From Chlamydiales bacterium (GTDB lineage: Bacteria > Chlamydiota > Chlamydiia > Chlamydiales > JAAKFR01): a stretch of 64,000 nt of DNA. This document shows, piece by piece, positions 51,799 to 59,542 of this stretch (the first letter of the stretch is position 1; each line of letters starts with the position of its first letter). The position numbers and the translations under genes were made by a program. The DNA lies in assembly GCA_022601445.1 (NCBI GenBank), contig JAJACP010000003.1, positions 88,581 to 152,580 of the forward strand, written 5' to 3'. The notes beneath the pieces were generated by a model. That model was not told the DNA's origin. It did no database searches and saw only the letters and a list, made by a program, of their open reading frames with translations.

Positions 51799-53159
51799 TG
51801 AACTAACACCTCTTCTAAGATTGTGCAAACGTGGTCAATAGCCTCCATTGTCACGCCTCCAGCCGGAACTAAGAAACGGATACGGGTGGGGTCACTTCCT
51901 GCAATAAACGCGATGACTCCTGCTTTAAACAGAGCCTGGACATAGTGGATCACACGTTCTCGTTCTCCTTTAAAAGGAGTAGCGGCAATCATGAGTCCAC
52001 GTCCGAAGGGGCCTTCAAAGTGATCGGGATGTTTTTGCGCAATTTTTTCGAGCTGGTCGACGAAGCGCTGGCGAATCTGCATGTTTTTTCCATTGCTTCC
52101 GAGATAACCGTCGTTGACCAGAGAGTTTAAGATTGCCTTTGCCACATACATAGAGGAGGTGGCTGCTGTGTAGGTTTGAGCAATTAAGCCGGGGCGGGGG
52201 CAAAACTCAGAGGTAAAGAGGGTAGCACAAGTGTGCATGAGTTTGCCTATAGTGACCACATCGACAAATTCTTCTAGCCCAAAACTTTGGTAGGCAAGTA
52301 GACAATCGGTTCGACCAAACGTTTGGACCTCATCAATCAGCACAGCAACAGAGTGTTCTTTGAGTTTTTGCATGAGAGCGACAAAAAATGCCTTCTCTCC
52401 TGGGTTCGAACCCGCTTCTCCTTGAATGAGTTCAAAACACATGCACGCATACTGTCCAGGGTGTCGTTTTAGGAGTTTCTCTAAAGCTTCCAAAGCATTT
52501 CCGGTGCTTCCGGTTGGATCGCGCCCGTCATAAAAGGGGATGTAATCGACGCGAAGAGTAGAGGGGAGTCCCTCCCGAAAAGCCGGTTTGTCGGTGATTT
52601 GTGCAAGAGCAAGCGTGCGCCCCATAAAACACCGATCAAAAGCAAGAACACGGTGTGCAGGCGCTTTTTTCTGGAAGATGATTTTAAGGGCATTTTCATT
52701 GGCCATGGCACCAGAGTTACAGAGGATGCCGTGATCCATATTGGTTAGGCGCAAAAGGAGGTCTGTTAGCTCGAACGAGATCCGGTTTTGTTGCAAATGC
52801 CCTTGCATGGCAACATCTTCAACAGCCCCTTGCAACAGGGCTGAGAGAATGGTGGGGTGGGAGTGTCCAAAGTGCACACCAATGCCACTGATAAAATCGT
52901 ACTTCACACTCCCATCGGCCAGCTCAACAAGCGCGCCCTTTCCCAGACCACTTCCTAAGTAGGGATAAAAAAGAGGATTGCCTCGGTAGCCGTTGAAAGT
53001 CTCTAACGTCTCTTCGTACGTTTGCGCAAGCGCAGGGTTGGGGGGACCGATGCCCTCGATTTTACTGCTATGTCTCTCAACCGTGTCGAGAATTTTCTGT
53101 ACGGAAGTATAAAAATCAGGATCGCGCCGCAGCGCATCCGCTTTGAGATCAGCCATCAC
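51783..53159 (-). CDS. Class III aminotransferase, probable succinylornithine aminotransferase
   Basis: 458 residues, fold type I. FISGIGVHFGHSHP, NSGAMANENALKII, VLIDEVQTFGRTD (PLP-contacting Asp) and TIGKLMHTCATLF with the Schiff-base Lys are present. The segment after the Lys departs from the usual KALGGGFPIGA. It is not a close AstC/ArgD, so the assignment as the AstC step rests on its place in the operon. Overlaps the M20 peptidase gene by four bases. Confidence 0.82.
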   Translation of the reverse strand: MMADLKADALRRDPDFYTSVQKILDTVERHSSKIEGIGPPNPALAQTYEETLETFNGYRGNPLFYPYLGSGLGKGALVELADGSVKYDFISGIGVHFGHSHPTILSALLQGAVEDVAMQGHLQQNRISFELTDLLLRLTNMDHGILCNSGAMANENALKIIFQKKAPAHRVLAFDRCFMGRTLALAQITDKPAFREGLPSTLRVDYIPFYDGRDPTGSTGNALEALEKLLKRHPGQYACMCFELIQGEAGSNPGEKAFFVALMQKLKEHSVAVLIDEVQTFGRTDCLLAYQSFGLEEFVDVVTIGKLMHTCATLFTSEFCPRPGLIAQTYTAATSSMYVAKAILNSLVNDGYLGSNGKNMQIRQRFVDQLEKIAQKHPDHFEGPFGRGLMIAATPFKGERERVIHYVQALFKAGVIAFIAGSDPTRIRFLVPAGGVTMEAIDHVCTILEEVLVQCQNP

Positions 53160-54223
53160 GTTCCTCTTTTGGCAAGCTCTTCAAGTAGGCGAGCTGTTAA
53201 TTGAGCCTTTTTTGTAATACTAGGCAGCCAGATATATTCTTGATCGGTGTGAATCTTGTCTCCCTCGACACCCATTGTGTCAATTGTGGGCACTCCGGCT
53301 TTTCCGAAGGTATTTCCATCGCAGACACCTCCTGTCTCTTTCCACTTCACCTTTTGACCAAGTGCCTCTCCACACTCTTTGAGTAGGGAAAAGAGTTGTT
53401 TTGTTTGGGCATCAAAGAGCTTGGGAGGGCGGTAGGTAAGGCGATTGAGCTCGACACCCTCTTGCTCTGCCAGTTTTTGCAGGGTAGGCTGGAGCTCTTC
53501 ATAGGAGCGGATGTTCAGAGTCGCCTCGGCATAATCGGGAACGATATTGAAGGCCTCGCCTCCTTTGATAAGACCCACGTTGACAACAGTCTCTAGAGTG
53601 TGTAGCTTTTCTACACGCGAGATGAATTTGCTTAAGGGATAGATCGCATTTTTTCCCTTTTCAGGATGCCTGCCTGCGTGTGCGGAGACGCCGTAGCTCA
53701 CCACCGAGTAGGTGGAGGAGCCTTTACGTGCGCTCACAAAAGAGCCGTCAGGGAGTGTGGGCTCAAAGATGAGAGCATAATCAAAGGCAGGGGCACACTC
53801 TTGGTGATAGGTAGATGAGCGAGGAGAGCCGAGTTCTTCGTCAAGGTTGAGAAAAATCTCCCAACCCACTTGCTCTGCATGGGGAGAGGCTTCAAACTCC
53901 TGTAGGGCTAAAAGCATGACTAAAATCCCCCCCTTCATGTCAGTCACGCCAGGCCCTTGCAGCCTTTCTGCATCTAGGCGTTTTACAGATTGGAAGGGGT
54001 GATCGATTGAAAAAACAGTGTCGAGATGTCCTCCTAAAAAAATTTGGGTCGGTGCATTTTTTCTTTTTTTTACACAAAGGCCAAGTGGACTCCTCTGAAT
54101 CTCATCGGGGTGTAGAGACGTACAGGCTTGCTCGGCCAGATGGACCATCTCCTCTAGTCCAGCACCATTTAGAGAATGAGAATTGACACTTGCCCACTTC
54201 TCTAATGTCTCGATAATTTTCAT
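53156..54223 (-). CDS. M20-family metallopeptidase, probable substitute for AstE
   Basis: 355 residues. Metal ligands are visible in GGHLDTVF, VTDMKGG, NLDEELGS, FEPTLPDG and GDKIHTDQEY, the di-zinc site of the ArgE/CPG2 group. The family cleaves N-acyl amino acids, so it could remove succinate from succinylglutamate, the job of AstE, which is missing from the operon. First gene on the minus strand; the start is divergent from the 54340 gene. Confidence 0.82.
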   Translation of the reverse strand: MKIIETLEKWASVNSHSLNGAGLEEMVHLAEQACTSLHPDEIQRSPLGLCVKKRKNAPTQIFLGGHLDTVFSIDHPFQSVKRLDAERLQGPGVTDMKGGILVMLLALQEFEASPHAEQVGWEIFLNLDEELGSPRSSTYHQECAPAFDYALIFEPTLPDGSFVSARKGSSTYSVVSYGVSAHAGRHPEKGKNAIYPLSKFISRVEKLHTLETVVNVGLIKGGEAFNIVPDYAEATLNIRSYEELQPTLQKLAEQEGVELNRLTYRPPKLFDAQTKQLFSLLKECGEALGQKVKWKETGGVCDGNTFGKAGVPTIDTMGVEGDKIHTDQEYIWLPSITKKAQLTARLLEELAKRGT

Positions 54224-54251
54224 AACTTCACGTTAGCGGAACATTGTAGCT

Positions 54252-54280
54252 TTGACAAATATTTTTTCTTGCCCTATGAC
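54252..54280 (+). promoter_or_regulatory. Candidate promoter upstream of the 54340 gene
   Basis: TTGACA (54252-54257), a perfect -35, then 17 bases, then TATGAC (54275-54280), four of six to the consensus -10. It lies in the divergent gap between the ast operon and the backbone block. Confidence 0.5.
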
Positions 54281-54339
54281 AGGTTGTTACTGCGTATGTT
54301 GCGATTTGTTGTGATCTGCGCGCTAAAGACAAAAGGTAT

Positions 54340-54564
54340 ATGCCTGAGGGATCTAAAAAAAAGAACCGGGGACTGCGCGTGAGCAAACAGAAAATTCTGA
54401 AAGAGGATCAAGCGTGTTGTATCGTCATCACGTGCGGACAACCCTCAGCTGATGGAAAAATGTCGGTTGAAATGAGTTATGAAGGAGATCCGATTCTCGC
54501 TTCTTATCTTCTCGAAAATGCCCAAGGGTTTATTGAACATGACGAAGAGGGAATTTCTAATTGA
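54340..54564 (+). CDS. Small protein of unknown function
   Basis: 74 residues (MPEGSKKKNRGLRVSK...), basic at the N-terminus and acidic at the C-terminus (IEHDEEGISN). CCIVITCGQPSADGKMSVEMSYEGDP in the middle looks like a small beta fold. By position it could correspond to the short gene listed between CT849 and CT850, but I cannot verify it. Confidence 0.65.
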   Translation: MPEGSKKKNRGLRVSKQKILKEDQACCIVITCGQPSADGKMSVEMSYEGDPILASYLLENAQGFIEHDEEGISN

Positions 54565-54617
54565 CAGAGGGATTGATTAGTATACAATATTGACTCTTCG
54601 ATGTTTAAGAGCTTGTT

Positions 54618-55832
54618 ATGACCACCTCACCTTCAGTTCAAACAAAAGATCAATTCTCTATGGGAAAAACCCTCTCTAAGGTGGTTCCCGAGGGTGTTTG
54701 TGGCCGCACCTTTTTTTGGGGAGCGCTTCCTTCCATCCTTTTTCTCTTTACTGTCGGAGTCAGCTTTTTCTCTCCTTCTGTCCTCTCTGCTTACCTTCCT
54801 TTTTTTGCACTGGTGGGAGGCTTGGTCTGTCTAAGATGGAAATCGGTTGGTTTGGGAGGCTGTTTTTTAGCCTTAACTCTTCTTGTGGTTGGCCTGTACA
54901 AAGAGATACCTACGGATCAACGTTTGTGGCAAACAGGACTTATCTTTTCATTGGCGATCGATTTTTTTATCCTTCTACTTGCGATTGAAGAAATCGAATC
55001 AGGGATGAAAAAGGTCATGGAGACCAGTCGTCAGCAAGCGACCGAGCTCAATCAGTCTCAACTTGAGTTGCAACAGTCCACCACTGAGTGGAGAGCTCTG
55101 CAAAAAAGTTTAGAAGAAGAGATTGAGCAGCTGAAAGAAGAAGCTGAGCAAAGGATCATTGAAAAGCAGCAGACTCAGAAACGGATTGAGTTGGTTCAGT
55201 CTGAGATTGAACTACTTACCTCACAAAAAGCCTACTTTGTTGCGGAAGCAAAAAAAGGGCAACAGCGGGGCAAAGAGCAAACAGTCGCTTTGCAAGCAGA
55301 GTTAGAACGCTTGAAAGTCAAGCAGGAAGCTGCAGCAAAGGAAGAGTGGGCACGCCAAAACGCAGCTATTCAAGCAGATTTAGAAAATCAAAAAGCAGCA
55401 GCAAATGAAGAGCTGGCGAACCAAAGAGCAGCTGTTCAAGCCGAGCTAGAGGACCAGAAGGCGGCGCAGGAAAAAGTGCTACAAGAGAAACTAGAGCAGC
55501 TAAAAGCGGCTCAAGAAGAGGCGCCTTGCTCCTGTACAGTCGAACAGCGTGCTCCAGCTGATCAACGGAAGCTAGAAGGAATGCTGAACCAACTCCGGAA
55601 GCAGTTCGATGAAAAAAGTCGCATCTTGTCTCAAACGCGCCAAGATCTATTTGCCACAGAAAGCAAACTACTCGCTCTCAAGCACGAGCAAGATCTCCTC
55701 TCGCTCTCTCCCAATAGAGAGGAGGAGAAGTGCTACGAAACGGCATTGCATGCTCTGGTTGCTGAAATGACCTCTCTAGAAGAAGAGAGAGCTACTTTAG
55801 AAGAGTTAGTATCTCATGCCCTGTCTCAGTGA
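54618..55832 (+). CDS. Membrane-anchored coiled-coil protein, positional match to Inc protein CT850
   Basis: 404 residues. Residues about 33-130 contain three or four hydrophobic segments (ALPSILFLFTVGVSFFSP, LPFFALVGGLVCL, GLGGCFLALTLLVVGLY, TGLIFSLAIDFFILLLAI). From 135 onward it is a long coiled coil. The block 245-305 repeats a unit rich in Q-A-x-L-E-x-Q-K-A-A. This two-lobed TM plus coiled-coil layout is typical of inclusion-membrane proteins, and it precedes map as CT850 does in my recollection. Its last 41 bases overlap the convergent map gene. Confidence 0.7.
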   Translation: MTTSPSVQTKDQFSMGKTLSKVVPEGVCGRTFFWGALPSILFLFTVGVSFFSPSVLSAYLPFFALVGGLVCLRWKSVGLGGCFLALTLLVVGLYKEIPTDQRLWQTGLIFSLAIDFFILLLAIEEIESGMKKVMETSRQQATELNQSQLELQQSTTEWRALQKSLEEEIEQLKEEAEQRIIEKQQTQKRIELVQSEIELLTSQKAYFVAEAKKGQQRGKEQTVALQAELERLKVKQEAAAKEEWARQNAAIQADLENQKAAANEELANQRAAVQAELEDQKAAQEKVLQEKLEQLKAAQEEAPCSCTVEQRAPADQRKLEGMLNQLRKQFDEKSRILSQTRQDLFATESKLLALKHEQDLLSLSPNREEEKCYETALHALVAEMTSLEEERATLEELVSHALSQ

Positions 55833-56670
55833 TTAACACGGTATGTTCCCACTGCGCGCTCGCTCTTCCATCTTTTGTTGTCGCGATCCACTGTGTAACC
55901 GGATCAATCACCGCCTCGCGCACGCCTGCGTTGATCATGGGCTCAATGGTGAAGGTCATGCCTGGGGCCAAAGGAATTTTAAGGTGATTACGGTGGTGAG
56001 GAACTTGGGGCGGTTCGTGGAACTGTAGCCCCACGCCATGCCCCACAAACTGATTGACCACTGAGCAGCCACGAGCCGCGGCGTGGTCTTCAATGACATC
56101 GCCAATTTCGTGGAGCATCACACCTGGTTTTAAGATCTCAATGGAACGCGCTAAGCATTCAGAGGAGACGTCGTAGACCAGTTGTCTCTCTCCGGTGACA
56201 TCTCCAATTTTCACCATGCGACTGCAATCGCCATAATAGCCGTCTAAAATCACTGAGACATCGATATTCATAATATCACCCTCTTTCAAGGGAACGTCGT
56301 TGGGAATCCCGTGACAAATCACCTCATTGAGGGAGGTGCAAATGCTTTTGGGAAAAGGAGGATGGCCGTAGTGATAGGGAGCCGCTCGAGCACCTGCTTC
56401 TTGGTGCAGTTGCACGGCAAGAGCATCCAGATCATTGGTCGTCACACCTATCTGAGCCTTTTTACAAAGCGTATCCAGGATGGAGGCTGCCAATTGGCAA
56501 GCTCGCTTGATCCCCTCGATCTGCTCAGGGGTTTTTAAAATAATTTGGTATTGCTTCAAGTAGGTGTTGCACAGCTTCTCTTTGTCAGAGATAGGAGGCT
56601 CACTTGGGTAGTGGCATTTCTTCCATTTTTTTGCCGATCCACACCAACAGGGATCATTTCTTCCAATCAT
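55792..56670 (-). CDS. map: Methionine aminopeptidase with N-terminal SEC-C motif
   Basis: About 292 residues from ATG 56670 (MIGRNDPCWCGSAKKWKKCH), a SEC-C zinc motif as in chlamydial MAP; the frame continues to 56688. Catalytic residues fall in HGIPNDVPL, NIDVSVILDGYYGDCSRM, GHGVGLQFHEPPQ and TIEPMI. It removes initiator methionine. Last gene of a truA-map unit, and matches CT851. Confidence 0.95.
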   Translation of the reverse strand: MIGRNDPCWCGSAKKWKKCHYPSEPPISDKEKLCNTYLKQYQIILKTPEQIEGIKRACQLAASILDTLCKKAQIGVTTNDLDALAVQLHQEAGARAAPYHYGHPPFPKSICTSLNEVICHGIPNDVPLKEGDIMNIDVSVILDGYYGDCSRMVKIGDVTGERQLVYDVSSECLARSIEILKPGVMLHEIGDVIEDHAAARGCSVVNQFVGHGVGLQFHEPPQVPHHRNHLKIPLAPGMTFTIEPMINAGVREAVIDPVTQWIATTKDGRASAQWEHTVLITETGHEILTLLK

Positions 56671-56691
56671 GCACCCTATTCTACCCAAATC

Positions 56692-57426
56692 CTAGAAATA
56701 AATCTCCTCTAAAGTGAGGCCGTGTGCAGGCGCTGTCTGCCCTGCCTCTTCGCGGGCGTGTGAGGCAAGGATGCGAGGGATTGCGTCACTTTTCAGTTTT
56801 CCACGTCCGACATGAACAAGAGTTCCAACAAGAGCGCGCACCATTTTATACAGGAAGTGGTTGCCTCGAATCGCTATTTTGAGCTGGCCCGGATCTTGCC
56901 TCGCGATCTCAATCGACTCAATGTGCCTTCTAGTATGGGCATACTGGGCCCCTGGGTGGTTCTTGCAAAAAGCGGAAAAATCATGCTCCCCAATCAAATG
57001 ACGTGCAGCTGTTTTCATCTCTTGAATGTCGAGCGCATAGGGAACGTGCCAGGCATAAAGCCTGTCAAAGGGTAGCTGAATCGGGCCCCAGTTGAGCGAG
57101 TATGTATATAATTTCCCTTTCGCGTCCAAAGAGGGATGAAAGTCTGGGGGCATATGCTTCACGGCTAATACGCGGATTGTACTAGGAAGTAAGCGATTCA
57201 AGCTGATTGCTTTTGGAGGATTTTTGTGGGTGAAAAAATTCACAACTTGTCCCTGAGCGTGTACCCCTCGATCTGTTCGGCTTGCTGCCTGGAGCTGAAT
57301 CGGCTCTTGCAGGATCTGCTCTAGAACACTTTGGAGAGCCTCTTCAACAGAGGCCCCATGCCCTGTTTTTTGCCACCCCAAAAAGGGTGTTCCGTCGTAG
57401 GCGATTACAAGACAAATGTTGTGCAT
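56692..57426 (-). CDS. truA: tRNA pseudouridine synthase A
   Basis: 244 residues. VIAYDGTPFLGWQ, AASRTDRGVHAQGQVVNF with catalytic Asp, and FLYKMVRALVGTLVHVGRG are TruA motifs. It forms pseudouridine at positions 38-40 of the anticodon arm. Follows the MarC genes on the same strand, four bases from the second. Confidence 0.95.
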   Translation of the reverse strand: MHNICLVIAYDGTPFLGWQKTGHGASVEEALQSVLEQILQEPIQLQAASRTDRGVHAQGQVVNFFTHKNPPKAISLNRLLPSTIRVLAVKHMPPDFHPSLDAKGKLYTYSLNWGPIQLPFDRLYAWHVPYALDIQEMKTAARHLIGEHDFSAFCKNHPGAQYAHTRRHIESIEIARQDPGQLKIAIRGNHFLYKMVRALVGTLVHVGRGKLKSDAIPRILASHAREEAGQTAPAHGLTLEEIYF

Positions 57427-57430
57427 ATGT

Positions 57431-58018
57431 CTAACCGAGAGCAGTTTTTAAGCCGCTTAAAGCCATTTGTGTAGAGACAAGAACAACCAGATAGCCAAAC
57501 AGACGCTCCACAGCGGTTAGCCCGTTGGTGCCCAGGAATCTTTTAAGAGAGGGAGAAAAGAGAAGCACAGGAAGTAAAAAGAGCCAGGCAATCAAAACAG
57601 CTGCAAGTACGAGTAGCTTGCTCTCTCCAGACCCTCCATAGAGGGTCATGGTGGCTAAGATGGCAGGACCAGCTACAGCTGGAATGGCAAGGGGAACAAT
57701 AAGAGGATCCTTAGGGGCACGACCTGCTTTTTTGCTACTGGGAGAAGCGAAGATCATCCGAATCGCAATAAGAAAAAGAATGATGCCCCCCGCAATTTGA
57801 AGTGAGGACTCTGAGACGTTTAAGAGCTTGAAAAATCCCTGACCAAAAAAGAGAAAGACCACCATGATTCCCAGGGCAATCAAAAGTTCTCGCAAAATAA
57901 TCTCCCGCTGTCTTTTGGGCGCGTAATGGCGTAAGACACCTACAAAAATGGGCACATTGCCCAGTGGATCTAAGACAATGAGGAAAAGAAACGTCATATG
58001 GAAAAGATCGCTGATCAT
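57431..58018 (-). CDS. MarC/YhgN-family membrane protein (second of pair)
   Basis: 195 residues with six hydrophobic helices. FLIVLDPLGNVPIFVGVL near the start and PLAIPAVAGPAILATMTL in the middle are the two matching half-repeats of MarC. Function unsettled; once linked to antibiotic resistance, it is now seen as a conserved membrane protein. It overlaps the paralogous upstream gene by four bases. Confidence 0.88.
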   Translation of the reverse strand: MISDLFHMTFLFLIVLDPLGNVPIFVGVLRHYAPKRQREIILRELLIALGIMVVFLFFGQGFFKLLNVSESSLQIAGGIILFLIAIRMIFASPSSKKAGRAPKDPLIVPLAIPAVAGPAILATMTLYGGSGESKLLVLAAVLIAWLFLLPVLLFSPSLKRFLGTNGLTAVERLFGYLVVLVSTQMALSGLKTALG

Positions 58019-58596
58019 TTGATCATGCCTCCAACCCCTTCTAAAAAGAGTTGAACAGCGATGATCCCCACGATCAATCCCATTAGGCGTTGACAGGCCA
58101 TCAGCCCTTTTTCAGTGAATAGCTTAAAGATGGGCTTAGCAAAAAAGAGCAGGAGACTCGAAAAAAACCAAGCTAAGAAAACGGCGCCTAGGATTAAGAG
58201 ATCAGAGGCTTCGTCTTGAGCAAAGATCATGATCACGGAGAGAACTGAAGGGCCGGCAATGATAGGGGTTGCAATGGGAACAATCAGAGGTTTTTGTTCT
58301 CCCCATCTGGGTATCTCCTCATCATTAGAAAAAATCAGACGTATCGCAATAAGAAAGAGAATAATGCCTCCTGCGATTTGGACTGTGGTGTGGGAAACAC
58401 CTAACAGAGTGAGCAAAATCTGTCCCAGATAGTGGAACATGATCATAATTCCAAGAGCGATGATCAGTTCCCGGGTCGCGATTTTTCGTTGCTCTCTCTT
58501 GTTAAAAGGCTTTAGCAAGGAGAGATAGGTAGGAATATTTCCCAAAGCATCGATCACGAAAAACAGGGTGAGTGTAATACCAAAAAAATTACTCAT
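58015..58596 (-). CDS. MarC/YhgN-family membrane protein (first of pair)
   Basis: 193 residues from ATG 58596 (MSNFFGITLTLFFVIDALGN); the frame goes on to 58701 with a basic extension that does not resemble the family. FFVIDALGNIPTYLSLL and PIATPIIAGPSVLSVIMI align with the next gene, showing tandem duplication. Chlamydia has one copy in this place (CT852, yhgN) as I recall. Confidence 0.88.
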   Translation of the reverse strand: MSNFFGITLTLFFVIDALGNIPTYLSLLKPFNKREQRKIATRELIIALGIMIMFHYLGQILLTLLGVSHTTVQIAGGIILFLIAIRLIFSNDEEIPRWGEQKPLIVPIATPIIAGPSVLSVIMIFAQDEASDLLILGAVFLAWFFSSLLLFFAKPIFKLFTEKGLMACQRLMGLIVGIIAVQLFLEGVGGMIK

Positions 58597-58651
58597 AGTG
58601 ACAGGATTATACTTTAAATAACGGACTAAACTCAATAAAATAAAGCATCTT

Positions 58652-59542
58652 TTAATTATGGGTTTTTTGTTTGGTCTGATAGAGGCTTTTATCCGCCTCA
58701 TGAATGAGCTCTTCTATGGGCACTGGAGCCGCTCCATTAAAGTAGGCGGCTCCTAAACTTAAACTAAGTCGATAAGGCTCAGAGGTCTTTTTGTTGAGCT
58801 GCTGGATCTGATCGTAGATCCCTTGCTCAAGGCTCTCTTTGCTATCTATAGAGGCATTAATGGCGATAATCGCAAACTCATCTCCCCCGATTCGGGCTAG
58901 AATATCGTGATGCCTAAAGGCAAGATATAAACAATCCGCCACATCCATGAGTGCGCGGTCGCCTGTAGGATGACCGTAGGTGTCATTAATCGTCTTTAAA
59001 TAATCTAGGTCAGCGAGAAAAAGATAAAAGCCCTGATTGTTGCGTATGGCCAGAGCGCGCTGCTGCTTCAATAAGGTGTCAAACCCGCGCCTGTTATACA
59101 AACCTGTCATCTCGTCGGTAAAAGAGAGGGCACGCAGACTCTGTTGTAAGTGGTTCCGCTCAATTGCGCTGATGATTGCTTTATGCAGATGCATCGGATC
59201 GAGTTCATGTTGGGGAAGGTAATCTTGTGCACCGATGCGGATCATCTGCTGGATCGTCTCTTCGTCGGCGTAGCCAGCCGTTGCGATCAAGGGAACATCC
59301 ATCACACTCTTACGCAGAGAGCGGATGATTTCGATCCCTTGGCAATCTTCTAAGTAAAGATTTGTGATAATGAGATCAAAGGAGGTCTCCGACGCGATTT
59401 CTCCATGTGCTGCCCTAAGCGTTGACACAACGGTGACGTTAAACTTGATGCCTCGAGCCTGTAAATGTTCAAATGTCCTCTGAATGAACTGTAGATCACT
59501 TTGGTCATTTTCAATCAGAAGAATGATAAACGGTTCACTCAT
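58652..59542 (-). CDS. Response-regulator-like protein with GGDEF domain
   Basis: 296 residues. The N-terminal receiver domain (1-125) has lost key residues: the phosphate-accepting Asp is Asn61 (DLIITNLYLED), and the conserved Lys is a Gln (DYLPQH). The C-terminal GGDEF domain (about 140-296) is intact: RIGGDEFAII, the metal Asp in LADLDYLKTINDTYGHPTGD, and an RxxD (RHHD) five residues before GGDEF that fits an inhibitory site. It should make cyclic di-GMP without phosphorelay control. It overlaps the transporter gene upstream by eight bases. Confidence 0.88.
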   Translation of the reverse strand: MSEPFIILLIENDQSDLQFIQRTFEHLQARGIKFNVTVVSTLRAAHGEIASETSFDLIITNLYLEDCQGIEIIRSLRKSVMDVPLIATAGYADEETIQQMIRIGAQDYLPQHELDPMHLHKAIISAIERNHLQQSLRALSFTDEMTGLYNRRGFDTLLKQQRALAIRNNQGFYLFLADLDYLKTINDTYGHPTGDRALMDVADCLYLAFRHHDILARIGGDEFAIIAINASIDSKESLEQGIYDQIQQLNKKTSEPYRLSLSLGAAYFNGAAPVPIEELIHEADKSLYQTKQKTHN

